NCBI GenBank assembly: GCA_034429215.1
Contig: DAOUGI010000101.1
Span: forward strand, 1-64,000
From: JAFGOG01 sp034429215
Lineage (GTDB): Bacteria; Chloroflexota; Anaerolineae; JAAYZQ01
DNA length: 64,000 nt
Direction: 5' to 3'
A model generated the notes under the pieces. That model had not been told where the DNA came from and did not search any database. It saw only the letters and a list, made by a program, of their open reading frames with translations. Position numbers and translations under genes: made by a program. This document shows positions 17,469 to 25,000 of this stretch, piece after piece (position 1 is the stretch's first letter; every line of letters begins with the position of its first letter).

Positions 17469-19139
17469 CTACCCCGCATACCCCCAGCCGCGCAGCTTTT
17501 CCTGCACTTCGGCCATCTCGTCATCGGGCAGGTCTGGGGCCGAGCCGCCATCCTTGTACACGTTCGCCTGGCTGTAAGCTACCGGAGTGGCTGCCGGAGA
17601 TGAGGCCTCAAATGCCTCGCCCAGCACCCGGCCATCCAGATCCCGTGGCACGGCCACCCCCATGACGTGCAGGATGGTGGGCGTCAGGTCCAGGATGCTG
17701 GCCCCTTCCAGCCGGACGCCAGGCTTGACCCCCGGCCCGGCCAAGATCACGAGGCCGTCCGGCCGGTGATGGCCCGACATGCCGGTGATCGGCTCGACCA
17801 GCTTGTTGGAGCCAAAGTCGGCATGGCCAAAGGCCATGTATTCCCAGCCCTGTGGCTGGACGATCAGATCGGGGGCGCGGTCGACGTAGGGGCCGCTGTA
17901 GATATCATCGCGGCGGTAGACGCGCTCAACCAACGGCTGCCCGGTTCGCGGATCGCGCAGCGATAGGGCAGCCTGTTCGATCGAGTTCTTGATCTCCTCG
18001 TACTCCTGCCCAGGCTGGACGATCCCCTGCGGCCGGACGCCGGTCAGGTTGATATACACCTGACCAAAACTGCCGATGCTGAACGCCTTGGTGCGGGCCC
18101 AATCGACGTCGTCAAACGACAGGAATATGCGGTTGATCAGGCCGGCCTTTTGCTGAAAGCGCACCTTTTTGCGCAACCGGCCCAGGCCAAGCGCCCGGGC
18201 AACCCGGAACATGTTCAACGGGGTATAACCCAAGCGGAACAGGAGCTGTTTGAAAGCGGTCCACGGGTTGCGCTTGAAGGCCAACAGGCCCAGGCCGGCC
18301 AGCCAGTTGTTGGTCAGAAAAAAGCTGTGCACCGGCCCAAAGCCGTGATCCGACATGATCACGACCAAGGTTTCGGCTGGATCCACGCTGTCAGAAGCCA
18401 GCAAGCGGCCGATGTCGGTATCCACCTTGCGGTGAAAGGCCAGGATCCGCTCGCGCTGCGCGGCCGCCTCGGCAGAGTCGTGGCGGGGGTGGGCCGGATC
18501 GAGCAGCCGCCACGTTTCGTGCTGCACCATGTCGGTGTCCCAGTAGACCACAGTGAACAGGTCCCATGGTTTATGCTCCATCAGGTACAACGCCGCCTGG
18601 GTGCGGTTCTCAACGCTGGCGGTCAGATCGTCGAGAAAACGGTCGAGCCAGGGCGAAGAGCGGTAGCGCTCGTTGGGGGCCAGCATGAACTGGCCCAGCT
18701 CGGCCAGCAGCTCCTGCTTAAGCTCGGGCGGATAGGCCCACTCGCTATCGGGGCCGGGGGCCAGAAAGCCGCTGACCATAAAGCCATCCACCGGCTCGGG
18801 GGGATAGGTGGTGGGAATGCCCAGCAGCCCGACGCGGCGGCCGGCGTCGTTCAACCAGTTCCATAGCGACCGCGTCCGGCAGGCAGCAGCGTTGACCATC
18901 GTCACCTTGTAGCTGCCGGAGCCGGGATAGACAAAGTCTACCACCCCATGCTTGCCCGGGTTTGCCCCGGTAGCGAAGGAGATCCAAGACGAGGCGCTGA
19001 TGGGCGGCAGCGTGCTGCGGAGCTTGCCGGAAGCGCCCTGCTGCATCAAGCGCCGGAGGTTGGGCAGCTCTCCGGCCTCGATCCAGGGTAGTAACAGGTC
19101 AAGCGTTGCGCCGTCGAGGCCGATAACCAGAACTTTCAT
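17469..19139 (-). CDS. Alkaline-phosphatase-superfamily phosphodiesterase, paralogue 2
   Basis: This 556-residue type I phosphodiesterase/nucleotide pyrophosphatase-like protein starts KVLVIGLDGATLDLLLPW (first metal Asp). The nucleophile region is PPISASSWISFATGANPGKH, and later metal ligands lie in VIMSDHGFGPVHSF and TGMSGHHRPDGLVILAGPG. It has no signal peptide or transmembrane segment. It is the same length as the gene just upstream and collinear with it along its whole length, so the two arose by tandem duplication. A 4-nt overlap (19136-19139) couples them. The setting with a glycosyltransferase and an ABC-2 permease suggests a role in making or modifying an envelope glycan; the substrate is unknown. 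Confidence 0.85.
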   Translation of the reverse strand: MKVLVIGLDGATLDLLLPWIEAGELPNLRRLMQQGASGKLRSTLPPISASSWISFATGANPGKHGVVDFVYPGSGSYKVTMVNAAACRTRSLWNWLNDAGRRVGLLGIPTTYPPEPVDGFMVSGFLAPGPDSEWAYPPELKQELLAELGQFMLAPNERYRSSPWLDRFLDDLTASVENRTQAALYLMEHKPWDLFTVVYWDTDMVQHETWRLLDPAHPRHDSAEAAAQRERILAFHRKVDTDIGRLLASDSVDPAETLVVIMSDHGFGPVHSFFLTNNWLAGLGLLAFKRNPWTAFKQLLFRLGYTPLNMFRVARALGLGRLRKKVRFQQKAGLINRIFLSFDDVDWARTKAFSIGSFGQVYINLTGVRPQGIVQPGQEYEEIKNSIEQAALSLRDPRTGQPLVERVYRRDDIYSGPYVDRAPDLIVQPQGWEYMAFGHADFGSNKLVEPITGMSGHHRPDGLVILAGPGVKPGVRLEGASILDLTPTILHVMGVAVPRDLDGRVLGEAFEASSPAATPVAYSQANVYKDGGSAPDLPDDEMAEVQEKLRGWGYAG

Positions 19140-20806
19140 CCCAGGTACCCCAGCCCTTTCAGCCGCTCCATGATCTCCTTCTCCCCCTCGGCCGTATAGT
19201 CCACCCCCCCGGCAGGCGGCGCCGCAGCCTCGCCCTTGTCGGCGATCTGCACCGGGAAGGCGGCCAGATATCCTTCAACGAACGCCCCTTCCAAGACGTG
19301 GCCATCCATGTCAGACGGAACCGGAAGGTCCATGGCGTGGAGCACGGTGGGCGCGATGTCATAGACCGACGCGCCGTGCAGCGTGCTGCCGGGCTGCACG
19401 TTCGGCCCGTTCATAATCAACATGCCGTAATCGCGGTGCATGCCTGAATAGCGATAGACCGTGTCGACCGTCAAGCGGTGGCCAAAGTCGGCCAGCCCGA
19501 AAAAGATGTCAGACGGCTCTTTGGGCAGGAGGGTGAGATCGGGCGCCCTTTCCAGGTGGGGGCCCGAGTAGATCTCCTCTGAACGCAGCACCCGGCCGAT
19601 GAGCGGCTGCCCAGTGCGGGGATTGCGGAAATCGAGCACCATTTTCTCGATCTCGTCCCGGACTGCCTCATACTCGGCGCCCGGCTCGACGATGCCCTGC
19701 GGCTCCCGGCCCTTGAGGTTAACATAGATCGAGCCCAGATGCCGGCCAAAGGAATAGGCCTTCGACCGGCTCCAATCCACATCCAGGAAGGAGAGAAAAA
19801 TCAGCTTGAGCAGATGATCCACAAAGTAGCCGGCCACATATTCCGCCTGGCGGGCCAGGCCCAACCGGTCGAGCAATTGGTGGACGTTGCGCAGTGTAAA
19901 GCCCCGGCGAAACCCCAGCGCTTTCAACCGGGTCCACGGATCCCGCTTTAGCTGCAACAACCCGTTGTCCAGCAGCCAGTTGTTCAGCACAATAAAATTG
20001 TTGGCCCGTCCCATGCCGTGGTCTGACAGGACCATCACCAGCGTCTCGTCGTCGGCCAGCGCCAGCAGCCGGGCCACGCTCTCATCTACCTTGCGGAAAT
20101 AGTCGCGGACCACCGGCTCCCTGTCCTCGCGATCGGTACGCCAGGGGTGATCGGGGTCCATGTAGTGCCACAACTGGTGCAATACCCGGTCGGTGTCAAA
20201 GTGGACCGGCATGTACACATCCCAAGGGCGGCTCTTGCCCAGATAAAGCGCCGTCCGCGTTATCATCTCCAGCAGATCGTAGGTCGCTTTCAGAAAACTC
20301 TCCCGGCGGTTTTCGGCGAACGTTTCCGTCGGATAGATGCGGTATTCACCGATCTCCCGCTCCAGCTCGGCAGCCAGCTCGGCCGGATAGAGGTAGTCGG
20401 TGGCCCGGTAGGGCGTCATCCAGCCGCTGATCATAAAGCCGTTGATCTGTTCCACCGGATAGGACATTGGGATGTTGAGCACTCCTACGCGATGGCCGGC
20501 GTCGCTCAGATAGCGCCACATTGTCGTCCCGCTGCGCAGCGAGGCGTTCACCGGTGGAAATGCATAGGTTCCAGGGCGGCGATACAAAAAGTCATAGATC
20601 CCGGTCTTGCCAGGGTTCATGCCGGTGACGATCGACGACCAGGACGGCCCCGACGTGGGGGGGATGGTGGACCGCAGGTTGCCAACGGCGCCGGTATCGA
20701 TCAAACGCTTGAAGGTGGGCAGGTAGCCGCCGTCGGCCCAGCGCCGGATGATGTCCAGGGGCACGCCATCCAAGCCGATGAGCAGGATCTTGTTGGGTTT
20801 TTTCAC
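19136..20806 (-). CDS. Alkaline-phosphatase-superfamily phosphodiesterase, paralogue 1
   Basis: This 556-residue paralogue has KILLIGLDGVPLDIIRRW, nucleophile region PPTSGPSWSSIVTGMNPGKT and metal sites MVLSDHGMGRANNF and YSGMHRDYGMLIMNGPN. The nucleophile neighbourhood differs from that of paralogue 2, so the two may act on different substrates. It overlaps the end of the permease gene by 4 nt and the start of paralogue 2 by 4 nt, making a tightly coupled run. It is predicted to be cytosolic. Confidence 0.85.
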   Translation of the reverse strand: MKKPNKILLIGLDGVPLDIIRRWADGGYLPTFKRLIDTGAVGNLRSTIPPTSGPSWSSIVTGMNPGKTGIYDFLYRRPGTYAFPPVNASLRSGTTMWRYLSDAGHRVGVLNIPMSYPVEQINGFMISGWMTPYRATDYLYPAELAAELEREIGEYRIYPTETFAENRRESFLKATYDLLEMITRTALYLGKSRPWDVYMPVHFDTDRVLHQLWHYMDPDHPWRTDREDREPVVRDYFRKVDESVARLLALADDETLVMVLSDHGMGRANNFIVLNNWLLDNGLLQLKRDPWTRLKALGFRRGFTLRNVHQLLDRLGLARQAEYVAGYFVDHLLKLIFLSFLDVDWSRSKAYSFGRHLGSIYVNLKGREPQGIVEPGAEYEAVRDEIEKMVLDFRNPRTGQPLIGRVLRSEEIYSGPHLERAPDLTLLPKEPSDIFFGLADFGHRLTVDTVYRYSGMHRDYGMLIMNGPNVQPGSTLHGASVYDIAPTVLHAMDLPVPSDMDGHVLEGAFVEGYLAAFPVQIADKGEAAAPPAGGVDYTAEGEKEIMERLKGLGYLG

Positions 20807-21609
20807 ACTTCCTCACCAAAAACATGACTAAAGCGACAAAAGAAGACATAGCCGATCACCAGCACGGCCAGGCAGGTCAGCAGGGTCCTCAAGAAGAAAT
20901 CGAGCCCCGTTGGCGTGCCCCAATAGAGCACATCCTGATAAGAGGCCACCAGGGAGGCCATCGGGTTGATCCGGCGGATCCACAGCCGTACGTCGATCGG
21001 AATGCCCAGGATCACCGCGCTCTCGGGCAAGATGGTGATCGAATAAAAGATCGGCGTCAAGAAGAACCAGGCCTGCAGCAGTACTTCGAGGATGTGCTGG
21101 GTGTCCCGGTAAAAGACGTTCGCCGTCGCCAGGATAAAGCCCATGCCGGTAGTAAAAATAACCTGGGTCAGGATGATGAGCGGCAGCAGAAGGGCCGCCG
21201 GCTTGAGGCTGAAGCCAAAGATGAAAAGCATGGCAAAGAGCACGATCAGCGCCAGCAGGAAGTTCACCAGGTTGGATAGCACATCGACGATGGGCAGGAT
21301 CTCCCGGGGAAAGTAGACCTTCTTGATCAAACCGGCGTTGCTGATGATCGAGTTGGTAGCCGATGTCAACGACGCAGCAAAAAAGGTCCACGGCAAAAAG
21401 CCGCACATGAAGAAAACCGGGAAGCGGTCGATGTCGCTCCGGAGCATCACCGTAAAGACCAGGGTAAAGACCAGCGTCATGAGCAGCGGGTTGAGCAGGG
21501 ACCATAGGATACCGAAAACCGAGTTCTTGTACCGCACCTTCAGGTTTCGGATCACCAGGTTCCTGATCAGCTCCCGGTATAGGTACAGATCGCGCGCGCG
21601 ACGGATCAT
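20803..21609 (-). CDS. ABC-2 type polysaccharide export permease (Wzm-like)
   Basis: This 268-residue integral membrane protein has six predicted hydrophobic segments. It begins LIRNLVIRNLKVRYKNSVFG, the amphipathic N terminus typical of the ABC-2 glycan/teichoic-acid exporters (Wzm, TagG), and later carries LTPIFYSITILPES and RRINPMASLVASYQDVLYWG. Such permeases need a Wzt-like ATPase, but none follows here; the next genes are the two phosphodiesterases. It begins 17 nt after the glycosyltransferase gene. Confidence 0.88.
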   Translation of the reverse strand: MIRRARDLYLYRELIRNLVIRNLKVRYKNSVFGILWSLLNPLLMTLVFTLVFTVMLRSDIDRFPVFFMCGFLPWTFFAASLTSATNSIISNAGLIKKVYFPREILPIVDVLSNLVNFLLALIVLFAMLFIFGFSLKPAALLLPLIILTQVIFTTGMGFILATANVFYRDTQHILEVLLQAWFFLTPIFYSITILPESAVILGIPIDVRLWIRRINPMASLVASYQDVLYWGTPTGLDFFLRTLLTCLAVLVIGYVFFCRFSHVFGEEV

Positions 21610-21625
21610 CTAACCCTTGCCCCCG

Positions 21626-22864
21626 TCAACGCTGATCACCACGGCCGCCCTTGCAGACGGAGGCGTAGGCCTGTACGATCGTCTCGGCTGCTTGAGTCCA
21701 AGAAAAACGCTCGAGGGCGATCCGCCGCAAATTGGCCCGGCGCCGGCCGTTTCCATTTGCGGCTTCTTCCAGGCTGCCCAATAAGCCCTGAGCCAGCGAA
21801 TCGGAATCGACCGGTGTGACAAAGATGCCGTCATCGCCCAGGTACTCCCGGCTGACCGGCGTGTCAAAGGCGACTGTGGGCAAGCCCATGGCCATATAGT
21901 TCAGGATCTTGCCACTACCCTCGGTGTCCGACAGCTTGGGCGCGACCGCCACGTCGCCAAGGGCCAAAAAGCTGCGGGCTTGCTCGTAGGGCACCCGGCC
22001 GGTGAATGTGGTCCGATCGGCTACCCCTAGCTGGTGGGCCAGGCCCCGGTAATGCTCAACGGCCGGATAGCCCATGATCAGAAAATGGACATTGTCCGAT
22101 CTTGGCCGCAGGTTGGCTATGGCCTGGAGCAGCAGGTTGGTGCCCTGATATGGAGCCAGCAACCCCAGGTAGACGACAACCTGCCGCCCGGGTGGGATGC
22201 CCAGGGAAGCCCGCCGTTGGTCCAAAGAAGCCCGTTCTTCCTCGGAGATAGGGTAGAACGCCTCGGCGTCGACGCAGTCGGCGACCGTATGCACCCGCTC
22301 GGGATCACAGCCAAACTGGGTGACAAGCAGCTTGACGGCATGCTGCGAGCTGGTGATGACCGCAGGCGCGGCACGGTCGATCCGCGTCTCGAGCCAGTAC
22401 AGAGGACGGTAGACCAGGCTGTCCTTGTCCAGAAAACGATGGTCGATCATCTCGCTGGTCATGCTGCCTTGAAAGTCAAACACCAGCGGGATGCCCAGCA
22501 AGCGGCCGACGGCCGACCCGAGCAGGGCCCCCTCGTGCAGATGGCCATGGATGACATCGGGCCGCCAGCGCAACGCGGTAGCCAGCACCTTCCAGAACAA
22601 CAGCATGTCGAAGGCGATCTTGTGGGGCGACGACCCTACTTCATAGCGTTTCCGGAATGGAATGGACAGGGTACGGCGGATATCCAGGCCCGCCACGTCC
22701 TGGCCGTTGCGATAGGTACACACGACGACCTGGTGACCTAGCCTGTTTAAGACCCGCGCCTCCTCCAGGATCCGCACATGACAGCCGTAATCGGCAAAAA
22801 AGGAGGTCGGGGCGATCATCAGCACTTTGTAGCGTTTTGCTGTAACGTCCTCACCGCTTACCAC
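21626..22864 (-). CDS. GT4-family glycosyltransferase
   Basis: The roughly 412-residue enzyme resembles GT-B group 1 transferases that build cell-surface glycans. The N-terminal domain has YKVLMIAPTSFFADYGCHVRI and DVIHGHLHEGALLG. The C-terminal domain has VVVYLGLLAPYQGTNLLLQAI and DTEGSGKILNYMAMGLPTVA, with the donor-binding Glu region. The first open-frame ATG (22930) lies upstream of the promoter, so the GTG at 22864, two bases after the predicted transcription start, is proposed; an ATG at 22819 is possible but would cut the first strand. It is the first gene of a four-gene glycan operon. Confidence 0.85.
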   Translation of the reverse strand: MVSGEDVTAKRYKVLMIAPTSFFADYGCHVRILEEARVLNRLGHQVVVCTYRNGQDVAGLDIRRTLSIPFRKRYEVGSSPHKIAFDMLLFWKVLATALRWRPDVIHGHLHEGALLGSAVGRLLGIPLVFDFQGSMTSEMIDHRFLDKDSLVYRPLYWLETRIDRAAPAVITSSQHAVKLLVTQFGCDPERVHTVADCVDAEAFYPISEEERASLDQRRASLGIPPGRQVVVYLGLLAPYQGTNLLLQAIANLRPRSDNVHFLIMGYPAVEHYRGLAHQLGVADRTTFTGRVPYEQARSFLALGDVAVAPKLSDTEGSGKILNYMAMGLPTVAFDTPVSREYLGDDGIFVTPVDSDSLAQGLLGSLEEAANGNGRRRANLRRIALERFSWTQAAETIVQAYASVCKGGRGDQR

Positions 22865-22872
22865 AAGCAGCG

Positions 22873-22901
22873 ATTGTACCCTATCTAGTAGATAAATGCA
22901 A
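22873..22901 (-). promoter_or_regulatory. Promoter of the glycan operon
   Basis: On the minus strand TTGCAT (22901-22896), a 17-nt spacer and TACAAT (22878-22873). The predicted start near 22866 leaves almost no leader before GTG at 22864. Confidence 0.82.
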
Positions 22902-23004
22902 GCAGTCAGACAATGTGCGCGCTTGCCCATCTTGTGCTATACTGGGGCGCGCGGCCACACGGTCATGAGAATCGTGTCGCCCCAACAAGGAGATTGCCTG
23001 GTTT

Positions 23005-24093
23005 ATGAGCGTCGAACGCAGCCAACAGAAACGAAGCCGGATCCTAACCTGGGCCATCAACCTGGTCGGCATCCTGATCTTTGCCCTGATCCTATATCTG
23101 GGCGGCGTGGAGGCCTGGCGACAGATTATTCAGAGCGACTGGCGCTACCTGCTGGCCGGACTGGCAGCCACGCTGGTGTGGAACCTGATTGCCGCCTATC
23201 GCTGGTACCTGATCGCCGATGCCGTCACCGAAGGCAATCCCGGCCCCGGTTACCGCTACTATTTCACCTATCACATGCTCGGCATGGCCATCGGCCAGCT
23301 TGTGCCGATCAGCGTAGGGATGTTGGGCGGGCGGCCGGTGGGCCTCAGCCTGTCGGGGACGGTTCCGATACGGCGGGCCATCCTTTCGGTGGTGCTGGAC
23401 AAATTTTTCGACGTGATCCTGGCTTTGTCGTTCCTGATCCCTGTGGCCTGCTACTTGGTCGACTGGATCAGCCTGCCCCTCGCCCTGGGGTTGATGGCTG
23501 CGATCGCAATTGTCGAGGCCGTTCTCATCAGTTGGCAATACGAGAGGATGATGCGCTGGCTGGCCCGCGTGGCGCTTTCCTTGTCGCGCCTTTTGGTCCA
23601 CGTACCGTTTGTCGGCCGGCGGCTGATGAGCCGACTGCCGCAGCAACTCGAGCGCCTGGCCAATGAGACTTTTGTCACTAACCGGAAAGCGGTCGGGTTG
23701 TTCGGCCTGACGCTGGTCCTGTACACCCTGCTGTCCGTCCGGCTGATGCTGGTCGCTTTGGCGCTGCGCCTGGACGTCCCGTGGTATCTGCTGGTCATGG
23801 GCGTTGCCGTCACCCAGTTTACCCTCATGTTTTCGGTCACGCCTGGCTCGTTGGGGTTCCTGGAGGGGGGATGGGCGGCGGTTTTCGGCTTTGGCGGTCA
23901 AATGGCGGTGTATACTGTATTTGTAATCGGCCGCCGAGCGTTCGTGTTGATCTATACCCTGCTCTGCACCCTGCTGGCCTTTGTATGGATCCGCGAGAGC
24001 CCGGCTCGTCTGTTTCGATCCGTGGTATCCGCTTCTCGCCGGCCCGCCGGTGAGGAAGATCAGAACGTCAACCCGAATTTGACGGTCAAATAG
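23005..24093 (+). CDS. Lysylphosphatidylglycerol synthase/flippase-like membrane protein (UPF0104)
   Basis: This 362-residue protein has about eight hydrophobic helices and the LPG_synthase_TM layout: an N-terminal helix (about 13-30), the conserved AYRWYLIADA segment, HMLGMAIGQLVPISVGMLGGRP, and the C-terminal FSVTPGSLGFLEGGWAAVFGFGG. It is related to the flippase half of MprF and to AglD-like proteins, without a transferase domain, so a lipid- or glycolipid-translocating role is likely but unproven. A TATACT -10 box sits at 22938-22943; AAGGAG lies 12 bases before ATG, which is long. It is divergent from the glycan operon, and its 3' end overlaps the DUF2085 gene by 34 bp. Confidence 0.82.
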   Translation: MSVERSQQKRSRILTWAINLVGILIFALILYLGGVEAWRQIIQSDWRYLLAGLAATLVWNLIAAYRWYLIADAVTEGNPGPGYRYYFTYHMLGMAIGQLVPISVGMLGGRPVGLSLSGTVPIRRAILSVVLDKFFDVILALSFLIPVACYLVDWISLPLALGLMAAIAIVEAVLISWQYERMMRWLARVALSLSRLLVHVPFVGRRLMSRLPQQLERLANETFVTNRKAVGLFGLTLVLYTLLSVRLMLVALALRLDVPWYLLVMGVAVTQFTLMFSVTPGSLGFLEGGWAAVFGFGGQMAVYTVFVIGRRAFVLIYTLLCTLLAFVWIRESPARLFRSVVSASRRPAGEEDQNVNPNLTVK

Positions 24094-24851
24094 GCCCGCA
24101 GCAGGCTCAGCGCCGAGATCTGGAGGATGGCCAGGGCAAGACCGGCTGTGACCGGCACCACAAGCTGCCGCCACGACCGGGCAGCCCCCTCACGCCGCAG
24201 GACCACGACGGCGAGTATGGTATCGATCATCGTCAGCAGAACAACAACTCCCAGGCTGCTGGCGATGGCCAGCGGGTAGAGCAACAGATCGATCTCAGCC
24301 TGGACGACCAGGATGAGCAGCCCAACCAGCGGCAATATGGCCAGCATCTCGACCAGGTTCCTGATGACCGGTTCGGGCTTGGGGTCGCGCCACAGGGAAA
24401 AGTTCAGGAGGGGAAGGACAAAGATCATGAGCGCCAGCCCCTCGAGAAACCCGGTAGCCAGCCGCAGCCAGTTCTGAGGCTGGTAGAGCTGAGGCGCACC
24501 GGGATAAAGCCCCAAGTAAGAGTTCAAGCCGTCAAAGGCCCACACCACCATAAAGACCAGCAGCAGGCCGAGGACCGGAACCGGCGGCAGGCTCGAAGCC
24601 CGGCGCCGTCCCAGGACAAGCATGACGGCCAGGCCCAGCAAAGCGCCCAGAAAGGTGCCCGTGCAGCGGGCGCACAAGGGCAACTGCTGCCCGGCCAGGA
24701 TGAACGACCGCTCGGGAATGCGGTGGCACACGGCAAACCCGACAAGGTCGGCCTTGCCCAACACTGAGTGAGGCGCAGACTCGACGAACAGGGTGACGAT
24801 GACCACCGACAGGATCAGTATGGCAAGCGACAGCACGGTCCTGCGGGTCAT
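24060..24851 (-). CDS. DUF2085 membrane protein
   Basis: This 263-residue membrane protein has about seven hydrophobic segments. The DUF2085 signature is visible: FAVCHRIPERSFILAGQQL followed by PLCARCTGTFLGALLG, with conserved Cys and His residues that could bind a metal or haem. Its role is unknown. The start is the ATG after the predicted transcript leader; the longer open frame upstream is antisense to the divergent gene and is rejected. The leader contains a short palindrome (24864-24879, ACCCCCT/AGGGGGT). The RBS is weak. Confidence 0.8.
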   Translation of the reverse strand: MTRRTVLSLAILILSVVIVTLFVESAPHSVLGKADLVGFAVCHRIPERSFILAGQQLPLCARCTGTFLGALLGLAVMLVLGRRRASSLPPVPVLGLLLVFMVVWAFDGLNSYLGLYPGAPQLYQPQNWLRLATGFLEGLALMIFVLPLLNFSLWRDPKPEPVIRNLVEMLAILPLVGLLILVVQAEIDLLLYPLAIASSLGVVVLLTMIDTILAVVVLRREGAARSWRQLVVPVTAGLALAILQISALSLLRAYLTVKFGLTF

Positions 24852-24925
24852 CGCCCGACGGAGACCCCCTTTAGGGGGTTTGAGTGGTTCCAACGATCGT
24901 TTCCTTTCCAATGCCGCGCGGCCTA

Positions 24926-24955
24926 TTATACCTCTCTTTATCAGATCTGACCAAC
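24926..24955 (-). promoter_or_regulatory. Promoter of the DUF2085 gene
   Basis: On the minus strand TTGGTC (24955-24950), an 18-nt spacer and TATAAT (24931-24926). It is back-to-back with the hydantoinase promoter. Confidence 0.75.
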
Positions 24956-24962
24956 TGGCTAC

Positions 24963-24991
24963 TTCCGGTGCGCGGCAATCTGTGATATAAT
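24963..24991 (+). promoter_or_regulatory. Promoter of the hydantoinase-A gene
   Basis: A perfect TATAAT at 24986-24991 with a weak -35 (TTCCGG, 24963-24968) at 17 nt. Start near 24998, only about 3 nt before GTG 25001. Confidence 0.65.
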
Positions 24992-25000
24992 CGGGCCGAT

